Assembly: GCA_013695905.1 (NCBI GenBank)
Contig: JACCZQ010000136.1
Location: 1-8,211 of the forward strand
Source of the DNA: Chthoniobacterales bacterium
GTDB taxonomy: Bacteria; Verrucomicrobiota; Verrucomicrobiia; Chthoniobacterales; UBA10450
Length of the DNA stretch: 8,211 bases
Direction: 5' to 3'
This document shows, piece by piece, positions 1-6,323 of this stretch. Made by a program: the position numbers and the translations under genes. Below the pieces are notes generated by a model. The model was not told where the DNA came from, made no database searches, and was given only the letters and a program-made list of their open reading frames with translations. Position 1 is the first letter of the stretch. The number at the start of each line of letters is the position of its first letter.

Positions 1-40
1 CTGGCAGCCTGCGCTCCCCGGATTCTTCTGCACGCTTCAT
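1..40 (-). CDS. Possible 5' end of the next dcw gene (murF position), cut by the window edge
   Basis: An ATG on the minus strand overlaps the murE stop codon in the sequence ATGA, the same coupling seen at ftsL/ftsI in this operon. The frame stays open for the 13 codons left in the window and would begin MKRAEESGERRLP. In many dcw clusters murF or mraY follows murE, but these few residues match neither family recognisably. The call rests on the overlap and on operon logic only. The real start of the next gene could instead lie outside the window. Confidence 0.3.
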   Translation of the reverse strand, partial: MKRAEESGERRLP

Positions 41-1521
41 TCTGTGAACTCCACCGGGCTGTTTTCCAAGGCGCGCCGGGCGATGCGGATGTCGTCGAAC
101 GGGATCGTGTGGTCGGCGAATTCCTGATAGCTCTCGTGGCCCTTGCCGGCGATCAGGACGATGTCGCGGGGCTGCGCCAATGAGATCGCTCGCGTGATGG
201 CCTCGGTGCGGTCAGCGATTTTTTCGTAGCGGTCGGAACGGAAGCCTTTCTCGACGTCGGCGATGATCGCTTCCGGATCTTCTTTCCGCGGATTATCCGA
301 GGTGATGATGCTGAAGTCGGCGTTCTGATCCGCCACCCGCGCCATGAGCGGGCGCTTCTCCCGGTCGCGATCTCCACCACAACCGAAGACGACGATGAGC
401 TTGCGGGGCGAAAGTTCGCGCAGTGTCTTCAGGACGTTCAGCAAGGCGTCATCGGTATGCGCGTAGTCCACAAACACCTGGAACTGCCGCTTCGCCTGCA
501 CCGCCTCGAGCCGACCGGGAACCTGGGGCGTTTTGGCGAGGCTAAGAATCGCGTCGCGGATGCTGATGCCGAGGCTGTTCGCGGCCGCAATGGCCGCGAG
601 TGAATTGGAGACGTTGAAGCGGCCGATGAGCGGCACCCGCACGAGGTAACTTTTGCCGCGGGCGTCGAGTTGGTAGGAGGTGCCGGCGAATTCCGGGCGA
701 TACCCGGAGGCGCGGAAATCCGCCCGCGCACCCATCCCATAGGTGACGACCGGCACCGTCTGCCCGAGGCGTTCCACCAGGATTTCGCCATAGCGGTCAT
801 CGAGGTTCACGACGGCGACGGCTTTCTTCTTCGCCTGCTGCGTGGCGAGGCCGGTGAAGAGTTTCATCTTCGAGTCAAAGTAGGCCTGCATCGTGCCGTG
901 AAAATCGAGATGGTCCTGCGTGAGGTTTGTGAAAACCGCCACGTCCCACTCCAGGCCGCGGGTTCGCTCCTGCGCGAGCGCATGCGAAGAGACTTCCATG
1001 GCCGCGGCTTTGCACCCGGCGTTTGCGATTTGGGCGAGCAGCTCCTGCAACTCGAGCGACTCCGGAGTTGTCCGCACCGCCGGCAGAATGCGCTCGCCGA
1101 TCTCGTAGCGGACGGTCCCGATGAGGCCACAGCGCATTCCGGCTTTTTCGCAGATGTGCTTGAGCAGGAAGGTGGTGGTGGTCTTGCCGTTGGTGCCGGT
1201 GACGGCGGCAAGTTTCAGGCGACGCGTGGGGCGATCGTAGAAGGTCGCCGCGAGATCGGCGAGGGCGGTGCGCGTGTTTGGTACCTGCACGGTGGTGGCG
1301 CGCGGGTTCCGCACTTCGTGGTCGGTGATGATCACGGTGGCCCCTTTCTCGACGGCCTGGTCGATGAACTGGTGGCCGTCGCTTTTCTCGCCGCGGAGTG
1401 CCACGAAGAGGGTGTTCTTCTGCACTCGGCGCGAATCGTAGGCGATCGCTTCCACCGGCCGCTCGGCCGGGCCGAGGACGCTGCTGTGCGGCGTGGCGGC
1501 AAGGAGAGTTTTGAGCTGCAT
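37..1521 (-). CDS. murE: UDP-N-acetylmuramoyl-L-alanyl-D-glutamate--2,6-diaminopimelate ligase
   Basis: Cytoplasmic Mur ligase that uses ATP to add the third amino acid to UDP-MurNAc-L-Ala-D-Glu in peptidoglycan precursor synthesis. The 494 residues show the three-domain layout: an N-terminal UDP-binding domain (about 1-103), the central ATPase domain with P-loop TGTNGKTT (108-115), and a C-terminal domain from about 335. MEVSSHAL (175-182), TNLTQDHLDFHG (198-209) and the FDSK lysine near 218, the usual carbamylated position, are present. DNPRKEDP (409-416) is the signature of enzymes that add meso-diaminopimelate rather than lysine. GKGHE (459-463) is also intact. Length is normal for the family. 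The gene lies 34 bases after ftsI, with no obvious Shine-Dalgarno sequence, and is the last complete gene of the operon in this window. Confidence 0.96.
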   Translation of the reverse strand: MQLKTLLAATPHSSVLGPAERPVEAIAYDSRRVQKNTLFVALRGEKSDGHQFIDQAVEKGATVIITDHEVRNPRATTVQVPNTRTALADLAATFYDRPTRRLKLAAVTGTNGKTTTTFLLKHICEKAGMRCGLIGTVRYEIGERILPAVRTTPESLELQELLAQIANAGCKAAAMEVSSHALAQERTRGLEWDVAVFTNLTQDHLDFHGTMQAYFDSKMKLFTGLATQQAKKKAVAVVNLDDRYGEILVERLGQTVPVVTYGMGARADFRASGYRPEFAGTSYQLDARGKSYLVRVPLIGRFNVSNSLAAIAAANSLGISIRDAILSLAKTPQVPGRLEAVQAKRQFQVFVDYAHTDDALLNVLKTLRELSPRKLIVVFGCGGDRDREKRPLMARVADQNADFSIITSDNPRKEDPEAIIADVEKGFRSDRYEKIADRTEAITRAISLAQPRDIVLIAGKGHESYQEFADHTIPFDDIRIARRALENSPVEFTE

Positions 1522-1555
1522 GAGGTGTGGGCGAACGAGTGTGGGAACGTTCAGC

Positions 1556-3322
1556 TCAACGGCGGCTGGATTTCGTGGAAGTGGTTAAGACGACTTTGCC
1601 AACCGGCACCGCTTTGCGCGGTTCCTCATGCCGCTCAAGATCGAGGTAGCCCGCAGCTCTTTCGGCGACGCGGGCGAAAATAGGTGCGGCGATGGTGCCG
1701 CCGTAGTTTGAGACGGCGCCGGATTTCGCGTCATCGAGCACGACGATGCCGACAATCGCCGGCCGGTCCGCCGGCATGTAGCCGGAGAAGGAGACGACGT
1801 ATTTGCCCGCTTCGTAACCGCCGCGCGGGCTCACTTTCTGCGCGGTGCCGGTCTTGCCGGCGACGGTGAAATTTGGCACCGCCGCGAGTTTCGCGGTCCC
1901 GTCGGTGACCACACCGGCGAGCGCGGAACTGACCTGCGCCGCCACTTCCGGCGACACGACCTGGCGCAGCTCGGTCGGAGACGCGGTGGTGATCGGTTTG
2001 CCGTCGGGATCGGTGATTGATTTCACGATGCGCGGCGTGACGAGCTTCCCGCCATTGGCGATCACGGCCATGGCGGTCGTCATCTGCAACGGAGTGACCG
2101 CGACCTCGTGTCCCATCGGAATGCGCGTGATGGAGAGCTTCGTCCAACGCTGCGGCGCATGGACAATCCCCGCCACCTCGCCGGGCAACTCGACTCCGGA
2201 GCGTTCGCCAAACCCGAAGCGCCGGATGTATTCGTAGAACTTCTGTTCGCCGAGCATCATGGCGAGCTTCGCGGAGCCGATGTTGCTCGACTTCACGAGG
2301 ACGTCGCGGACACTCAACGCGCCGTAACCGTGCGCATCACGAAGCGAGCGACCACCGTAATTCCAGAGCCCGTTCTCGCAGTGGACGAATGTGTCCGGCC
2401 GCACCTTCCGCTCGTTTAAGACGGCGGCCGCAGTGACAATCTTGAAGGTGGAGCCCGGCTCCATGATGTCGATGATGGCGCGATTCTTCATCTGCTCCGG
2501 CTTCGCTTCGGAACGCTTGTTCAGGTCGAAGTGCGGGCGGTTCGCCATCGCGAGAATCTCCCCGTCGGGCCGCATCAGGATGATCGTGACTTTCTCCGGG
2601 CGAAACTCGCGCACCGCGGCGTCGATTTCCTGCTCGACGATGTGCTGAAGATTTAAGTCCACGGTGAGCTGCACCTGAAAGCCGTCGCGCGGCGGGCGCT
2701 CGACGCCGCGATAGGTGACGATCTCCTGCCCGGCGCGATTGTGCTCGATGAAGCGGAAGCCGTTCTGCCCATGGAGGTACTGCTCCATGGATGCTTCGAT
2801 CCCCTGGATGCCCTTCCGCTCGAAATCGGTGAAGCCGAGGACGTGGCAGAGCATCGAGCCGTTCGGATAGACGCGCGTGGAATCGGGTTCGAAACTGATG
2901 CCGCGCCGCAGCTTTTTCTCGTCCAACTGCTGGCGCAACGCGACTGCGACGGGCTGCGGCAGCTCGCGCTTCAGGACGATGTAACGGCGATTGCTGCTCA
3001 GCTTCTGGGTGAGCTCGGCGGCGGGTAAGGCGAGGCTCTCCGCGAGCACTGGCACGAGCTCTGCGAGGTTGTTGATGTGGGTGGCGTTCGCCACCACGAT
3101 CTCGCCGGGGATGTTATGCGCGAGGACCTCATTGTTGGCGTCGAGGATGGATCCGCGATGCGCGGGGATGGTCTGCTTGTTGACGTGTTTCTCAGCCGCA
3201 CGACCCGCGTACTCGTGGTGCTTGATCATTTGCAGGTAGACGAGACGAAACGAAAACACGCTGAAGAGCAGCGCGAAGCCGAGGCAGACGAATACGCACC
3301 GGGTCCGGCTGGTCCACTTCAT
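1556..3322 (-). CDS. ftsI: Division-specific class B penicillin-binding protein (peptidoglycan D,D-transpeptidase)
   Basis: Septal transpeptidase (PBP3 type) that cross-links peptidoglycan during division, together with FtsW and the FtsQLB proteins. It is anchored by one N-terminal membrane segment (about residues 9-31) with the catalytic part outside the cytoplasmic membrane. The 588 residues show the dimerisation-domain motif HRGSILD (55-61) and the full transpeptidase triad: S291-T-F-K294 as the acylated serine motif, S345-S-N347, and K490-T-G. GYMPADRPA (514-522) is also typical. There is no C-terminal PASTA domain; the tail after about 560 is basic and serine/threonine-rich. The start ATG overlaps the stop of the upstream ftsL-like gene in ATGA, so the two are probably translated together. 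A SpoVD-type name is possible, but the dcw position favours FtsI. Confidence 0.95.
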   Translation of the reverse strand: MKWTSRTRCVFVCLGFALLFSVFSFRLVYLQMIKHHEYAGRAAEKHVNKQTIPAHRGSILDANNEVLAHNIPGEIVVANATHINNLAELVPVLAESLALPAAELTQKLSSNRRYIVLKRELPQPVAVALRQQLDEKKLRRGISFEPDSTRVYPNGSMLCHVLGFTDFERKGIQGIEASMEQYLHGQNGFRFIEHNRAGQEIVTYRGVERPPRDGFQVQLTVDLNLQHIVEQEIDAAVREFRPEKVTIILMRPDGEILAMANRPHFDLNKRSEAKPEQMKNRAIIDIMEPGSTFKIVTAAAVLNERKVRPDTFVHCENGLWNYGGRSLRDAHGYGALSVRDVLVKSSNIGSAKLAMMLGEQKFYEYIRRFGFGERSGVELPGEVAGIVHAPQRWTKLSITRIPMGHEVAVTPLQMTTAMAVIANGGKLVTPRIVKSITDPDGKPITTASPTELRQVVSPEVAAQVSSALAGVVTDGTAKLAAVPNFTVAGKTGTAQKVSPRGGYEAGKYVVSFSGYMPADRPAIVGIVVLDDAKSGAVSNYGGTIAAPIFARVAERAAGYLDLERHEEPRKAVPVGKVVLTTSTKSSRR

Positions 3323-3684
3323 CTGCCGACGCCCGGGTTCGAGACGGGCTGAATGGCGTCACCACCGAAGGGACCGGTGGGAGCGTTGATGCGCACGATG
3401 TTCATCTCGGCGATCGGCACCATCCTGAGGTAGCCCTCCTTCAGCCGTCGCTCGAGGGCGGCGCGTGAGGTAAGGGTGGCGACCTGGCCGGTGGTGACTT
3501 CGATCTCCCCGCGCGTGTTCACCAGCTCGATCTCGAGCGCTTTTTTGCGATCGCCGAGCGTGTGGAGCTGCACCGACTGGTAAACGTAAATCAAGCCGCA
3601 GACGGCGACGAACGAGGTGAGGACGATCCACCGCGCGAGAGCAGCGGCGTTGATGGGATTGTGTTGTTTGCGGTGGCGTTGCAT
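3319..3684 (-). CDS. ftsL: FtsL-like bitopic division protein
   Basis: A 121-residue protein with a short basic cytoplasmic N-terminus (MQRHRKQHNP), one hydrophobic segment at about 18-36, and then a charged stretch (about 40-85) with the heptad character of a coiled coil. This is the architecture of FtsL, the small membrane protein that works with FtsB and FtsQ to activate FtsWI. FtsL sequences are poorly conserved, so the call rests on topology, size and position between rsmH and ftsI rather than on residues. The C-terminal 20 residues are rich in glycine and proline and look disordered. Its ATG overlaps the rsmH stop (TAATG), and its own stop overlaps the ftsI start (ATGA), so it is coupled on both sides. 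Confidence 0.8.
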   Translation of the reverse strand: MQRHRKQHNPINAAALARWIVLTSFVAVCGLIYVYQSVQLHTLGDRKKALEIELVNTRGEIEVTTGQVATLTSRAALERRLKEGYLRMVPIAEMNIVRINAPTGPFGGDAIQPVSNPGVGR

Positions 3685-4607
3685 TAGACTTTTTCGGCGA
3701 CGCGGAGCTTGGCGCTACGCGACCGTGGGTTGACCCGCTGCTCGTTTTCATCGGGCTCGACGGGTTTGTGGGTGATGAGCGTGTACTGGTAATCTGGATT
3801 TGGCCGCGGCTCGGGCCATTCCGGGCGATCGAGGAACTGGCGGCTGCGCTCGCGGAAGAAATTCTTCACGATGCGATCTTCGAGGGAATGGAAGCTGATG
3901 ACGGCGAACCGCGCCCCACTCTCCAGCCGCGCGGTGAGCGCCTGCAGCCCTTCGGTGAGGGCGCCGAGTTCGTCGTTCACTTCCATGCGGAGCGCCTGGA
4001 AAACCTGGGTCGCGGGATGGCGCCGGCCATGGCGCCAGACGATTTTCTCGATGGCTTTGGCGAGCTGAATGGTTTCGCGGAACGGAGTGGTTTTCCGCTG
4101 CTTGACCAACTGGCTGGCAATGCGCCGCGCGGCCGGTTCTTCGCCGAGATCGCGGAAGAGCTGCGTCAGCTCTTCCTCGCTGTAGGTGTTCACGACATCG
4201 GCGGCGGTGAGCTCGCGCCGCGGGTCCATCCGCATATCGAGCGGACCGTTCCGCATAATGCTGAAACCGCGCTCCGCGTTTTCCATTTGGCGCGAGGAGA
4301 CGCCGAGATCGAGCAGCGCACCGCCAATCCCGACGATGCCGAGTTCGTTCAGCACGCGATCGGCGTGACGAAAATTTGCCTGCCGTAACGTGACGCGACC
4401 GCCGAATTGCGCCAGCCGCTGCGCGGCGAAGCTGATCGCATCCGGGTCTTGATCGAGGCCGAGGACGTCCGCGCCTTTCTGCAGGATCAGCTCGGAGTGT
4501 CCGCCGCCGCCGCAGGTGCCGTCCACCACGAGCGCGCCGGCGCGGGGCGCCAGCAGCTCGATCGCTTCCGTCGCGAGGACCGGCCGATGATAGGTGAAGT
4601 CTTCCAT
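3684..4607 (-). CDS. rsmH: 16S rRNA (cytosine(1402)-N(4))-methyltransferase
   Basis: SAM-dependent enzyme (formerly MraW) that methylates N4 of C1402 in the decoding centre of 16S rRNA. I chose the start giving 307 residues, because GGAGG lies 8 bases before this ATG and the protein then opens with the family-typical YHRPVL. An in-frame ATG 25 codons upstream (4682) would only add a non-conserved extension. Motifs in order: SAM-binding DGTCGGGGHSE (29-39), DLGVSSRQ (100-107), GPLDMRMD (121-128), HPATQVFQALRMEVNDEL (197-214), SFHSLEDRIVK (238-248) and C-terminal NPRSRSAKLR (293-302). All family hallmarks are intact. It sits second in the operon, 79 bases after mraZ, and its stop overlaps the ftsL start. 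Confidence 0.96.
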   Translation of the reverse strand: MEDFTYHRPVLATEAIELLAPRAGALVVDGTCGGGGHSELILQKGADVLGLDQDPDAISFAAQRLAQFGGRVTLRQANFRHADRVLNELGIVGIGGALLDLGVSSRQMENAERGFSIMRNGPLDMRMDPRRELTAADVVNTYSEEELTQLFRDLGEEPAARRIASQLVKQRKTTPFRETIQLAKAIEKIVWRHGRRHPATQVFQALRMEVNDELGALTEGLQALTARLESGARFAVISFHSLEDRIVKNFFRERSRQFLDRPEWPEPRPNPDYQYTLITHKPVEPDENEQRVNPRSRSAKLRVAEKV

Positions 4608-4615
4608 TTCCTGCG

Positions 4616-4620
4616 CCTCC
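4616..4620 (-). promoter_or_regulatory. Shine-Dalgarno sequence of rsmH
   Basis: GGAGG on the minus strand, 8 bases before the ATG at 4607. It decides the start: the upstream in-frame ATG at 4682 falls only four bases after the mraZ stop codon, and adds residues unlike the family. Confidence 0.8.
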
Positions 4621-4686
4621 TTGATGATGAGAGGACCCGTCGCGAACCAGACCGGGCGCTCGTGCAACAACAACGCGTTCATTCCG

Positions 4687-5133
4687 CTACAGACCGATCA
4701 ATTTCGCCACATGCTGGAAGGTGGCGTTTTCCTCCTCCTGCGAACGTTTCCACTTCGCCGGGCTCCAAATTTCAAAACGGCCCCGACCACCGACGAGCGC
4801 CACCTCGCCCTTCAAGCCGGTGTCGCGGCAATGCTGTTCCGACAGGACAAGACGGCCCTGCTTATCCGGGACGCCGTGCTGCGCCTGGGCGTGGAGTTGG
4901 CGGAGAAATGCGCGGCGCTGTTCGGGAACGAGATTCGGGTTCGACTCGACTGCGGTGGTCACGCGGGCGAATTCTTCCGGGAACATGACCATGAGAAATT
5001 GCCGCGCCGGCTCCGGCACGATGACCCACTCTTCGCCTTCGGCGCGGCGCCAGCGGGACGGGATGGTGAGACGATTTTTCTCGTCGAGCGAATGGCGAAA
5101 GTCGCCGAAGAGATTGGGAAGCACGAGGTCCAT
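4687..5133 (-). CDS. mraZ: Transcriptional regulator MraZ, first gene of the dcw operon
   Basis: MraZ is a ring-forming DNA-binding protein that, where studied, controls its own dcw operon by binding direct repeats ahead of mraZ. The 148-residue product carries the two SpoVT/AbrB-like halves of the family: the first with LDEKNRLTIPSRWR (16-29), the second with PDKQGRLVLSEQ (89-100) followed by VALVGGRGRFEIWSPAKW (111-128). The DEKxRxxIP and DKxGRxxL signatures are both present, so DNA binding should be intact. The start is the ATG giving the usual short leader before the first half; no strong Shine-Dalgarno sequence is visible. Four AGTGG boxes end 19 bases upstream of it, strongly supporting autoregulation. 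The protein has a slightly long C-terminal tail. Confidence 0.95.
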   Translation of the reverse strand: MDLVLPNLFGDFRHSLDEKNRLTIPSRWRRAEGEEWVIVPEPARQFLMVMFPEEFARVTTAVESNPNLVPEQRRAFLRQLHAQAQHGVPDKQGRLVLSEQHCRDTGLKGEVALVGGRGRFEIWSPAKWKRSQEEENATFQHVAKLIGL

Positions 5134-5152
5134 GAGCTGGTGGAGGATTGCG

Positions 5153-5189
5153 CCACTTTAATCCACTCCGTCCCACTTTTAACCACTCC
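5153..5189 (-). promoter_or_regulatory. MraZ operator: four AGTGG boxes at a 10-base step
   Basis: On the minus strand AGTGG occurs four times, at 5183-5187, 5173-5177, 5163-5167 and 5153-5157. The step is exactly 10 bases, one turn of the helix. Each box is preceded by two purines (GG, AA, GG, AA). Known MraZ sites are similar direct repeats built on TGG/GTGG with about one helical turn between them. The array lies directly before mraZ and overlaps the likely -10 region, which suits a repressor. Confidence 0.88.
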
Positions 5190-5205
5190 GTCTCCTCAGG
5201 GTCAA
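5177..5205 (-). promoter_or_regulatory. Putative dcw operon promoter
   Basis: Minus-strand TTGACC (5200-5205) matches the -35 consensus at five of six bases. It is followed after 17 bases by TTAAAA (5177-5182), a weak -10 (three of six). The -10 lies between the first two MraZ boxes. The -35 is good, the -10 poor, so the assignment is moderate. Confidence 0.45.
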
Positions 5206-5255
5206 TCAAATAAATGCCTGTTTGCGCGTAATTTTCGGCACTGGTACCCTCGGCT

Positions 5256-5774
5256 ATGGTCCGACGCAGTTTTGGGGGCGCTTTGCTGTACGTTCTGGCG
5301 TTTCTCGCCACGAGCCCCGCAAGTGCTCAGCAGAGCGGCGGGAACGACGCGCTCCGGGTGACGGTCTCGCAGAATAACGACGGCTCGACGACTACCTACG
5401 AGATGGACCCCGCGAACCGGAAGGCGACGGCCACCACGGTGAGCGCCGCAGGCAAGCCGGTGAGCAAGACCCGCTACGTGCTGGACGATGTGGGGCGGTT
5501 CACCAGCGGCGAGGTCTTGGGGCCGGGCGACAAGCTGCAGTTCAAGACGCGCTATAAGTATGATGCGTCCGGGCGGCTCTGGGAGGAGACGCGGCTCACC
5601 AGCGATGATGTGGTGACGATGAAGCTCGTCTATGCCTACGACGAGAAAGGGCGGCCCGCGGGTTATGCCGTTTACGATGGGAGCGGAAAGCTGCTGGGCC
5701 AGACGCGAGCTGCTGCGCCTTCGGCGCCCGCCGCATCACAGGGAGCAAAACCGCGGCGGAACCCCGGCCGCTAA
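5256..5774 (+). CDS. Secreted protein with four 26-residue YD-like repeats, function unknown
   Basis: I do not recognise a named family. The 172-residue product starts with a signal peptide: basic MVRR, a hydrophobic core (7-19), then SPASA with likely signal peptidase I cleavage after A24, so it is probably exported to the periplasm or outside. Residues 48-151 are four tandem 26-residue units beginning at Y48, Y74, Y100 and Y126. The openings are YEMDPANRK, YVLDDVGRF, YKYDASGRL and YAYDEKGRP, which resemble single YD (RHS-like) repeats; three of the four end in TR. The tail from 152 is rich in alanine, proline and basic residues. It is transcribed divergently from mraZ and shares a 122-base intergenic region. 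No Shine-Dalgarno sequence is visible. A small beta-rich binding or structural protein is a guess. Confidence 0.75.
   Translation: MVRRSFGGALLYVLAFLATSPASAQQSGGNDALRVTVSQNNDGSTTTYEMDPANRKATATTVSAAGKPVSKTRYVLDDVGRFTSGEVLGPGDKLQFKTRYKYDASGRLWEETRLTSDDVVTMKLVYAYDEKGRPAGYAVYDGSGKLLGQTRAAAPSAPAASQGAKPRRNPGR
5397..5708 (+). repeat. Four tandem 78-base units encoding 26-residue repeats
   Basis: The units run 5397-5474, 5475-5552, 5553-5630 and 5631-5708. The repeat is visible in the protein (aromatic-x-x-D-x-x-G/N-R openings) but is diverged at the DNA level, so the duplications are old and the unit length has been held by selection. Confidence 0.7.
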
Positions 5775-5775
5775 A

Positions 5776-5826
5776 TGGCGTCTGGTGGCGGCGCATGCAC
5801 CCGACGAAGGAAATTGGAAGTATTGA
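5776..5826 (+). pseudogene. Remnant of a HigB-type toxin C-terminus
   Basis: This frame reads WRLVAAHAPDEGNWKY and then stops. It resembles two separate pieces of the C-terminus of HigB (RelE-like) toxins: the (K)YRLVAA strand and the final HAEYDKGxWK-like tail, as if about 20 residues between them were deleted. There is no upstream toxin sequence, because the stop codon of the secreted-protein gene precedes it directly. Its stop lies four bases before the ATG of a HigA-like remnant, the normal toxin-then-antitoxin order of HigBA. The match is short and from memory, so the call is tentative. Confidence 0.4.
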
Positions 5827-5830
5827 ATAG

Positions 5831-6024
5831 ATGTCCGCGGTCGAATTTGAGCAGCTGACAAAGGCATGGCCGTTGTGCCGCGCAGCGAGGCGCAGTATGA
5901 GGAACTCGTCGATTTCCTCGATCGCCTCACTGACGAAGTCGGCGAAGATAAAAATCACCCGCTCGCTTCGCTCATGGTTGTGATGGGAGTGCTGACGGAG
6001 ATGGACGAAGACTCGGTGAGCTGA
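5831..6024 (+). pseudogene. Frameshifted, truncated HigA-type antitoxin remnant
   Basis: From ATG 5831 the frame gives MSAVEFEQLTKAWP, and reading then continues sensibly only in another frame: VVPRSEAQYEELVDFLDRL (from about 5872), then a stretch with HPLASLM, ending at TGA 6022-6024. This matches the acidic N-terminal region of the HigA-like antitoxin family (COG5499 type), in which a helix-turn-helix domain should follow. Here the frame is broken near 5866-5875, and the product stops just where the family's EDEHVPEL-like segment would lead into the HTH. A stand-alone 52-residue ORF from ATG 5866 is possible, but it would lack DNA binding. It follows the HigB-like remnant by four bases. Confidence 0.5.
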
Positions 6025-6051
6025 CTCGTTCGACAGAAAACCGCTTGCCGA

Positions 6052-6080
6052 GACGTAGTAAATTTGTCAATTCATACGTC
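6052..6080. promoter_or_regulatory. Inverted repeat before the antitoxin gene, possible operator
   Basis: GACGTA (6052-6057) and TACGTC (6075-6080) are perfect inverted arms with a 17-base AT-rich spacer, ending directly at the antitoxin ATG. Antitoxins commonly repress their own operon through such palindromes. Six-base arms can arise by chance, so this is only a candidate. Confidence 0.3.
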
Positions 6081-6323
6081 ATGGCAAAACTCACCCTTCA
6101 TGTGCCCGACAATCTGGTTGAGGCGGCCAAGCTGGAAGCGGCCAAGCGGCGGACATCGGTTTCCAAGTTGGTTAGCGACTATTTTCGCGCTTTTAGGGCC
6201 GGGGCGACCCAAACTGGTTCAACCCCACTGCCACCGGTGACAGCTTCGTTGGTGGGTTCCATTCAGGGAGCGGATGCCGATCAGGAATCCTACATTGACT
6301 TCCTGCAGCAGAAGCACTCGTGA
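6081..6323 (+). CDS. Type II antitoxin, DUF6364-like ribbon-helix-helix protein
   Basis: An 80-residue protein beginning MAKLTLHVPDNLVEAAKLEAAKR: a short beta strand followed by two helices (TSVSKLVSDYFRAF, about 24-37), the ribbon-helix-helix pattern used by antitoxins to bind their operator. The C-terminal part, PVTASLVGSIQGAD then a short acidic/aromatic helix, resembles the toxin-binding tail of DUF6364-type antitoxins. ATG 6081 is chosen because the family motif MAKLTL begins there; a TTG at 6045 would add 12 unlike residues. No Shine-Dalgarno sequence is seen. Its stop overlaps the start of the toxin gene (GTGA), and the two form a standard antitoxin-toxin operon. Confidence 0.82.
   Translation: MAKLTLHVPDNLVEAAKLEAAKRRTSVSKLVSDYFRAFRAGATQTGSTPLPPVTASLVGSIQGADADQESYIDFLQQKHS

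Noticed and set aside
670..1683. 337-codon plus-strand ORF opposite murE and the end of ftsI
   Set aside because: It lies antisense to two well-supported genes, has no recognisable domain, and long shadow frames are common in GC-rich coding DNA.
3768..4388. 206-codon plus-strand ORF opposite rsmH
   Set aside because: Shadow frame; rsmH has all family motifs on the minus strand.
4608..4682. N-terminal extension of RsmH from the upstream ATG
   Set aside because: A GGAGG site and the conserved protein start both point to ATG 4607.
5153..5187. The four AGTGG repeats as a CRISPR-like or simple tandem repeat
   Set aside because: The units are only 10 bases, there are no spacers of the right size, and the position directly before mraZ explains them as an operator.
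4862..5311. 149-codon minus-strand ORF crossing the mraZ promoter
   Set aside because: It would run through the MraZ operator and overlap mraZ in another frame and the secreted-protein gene; no domain is seen.
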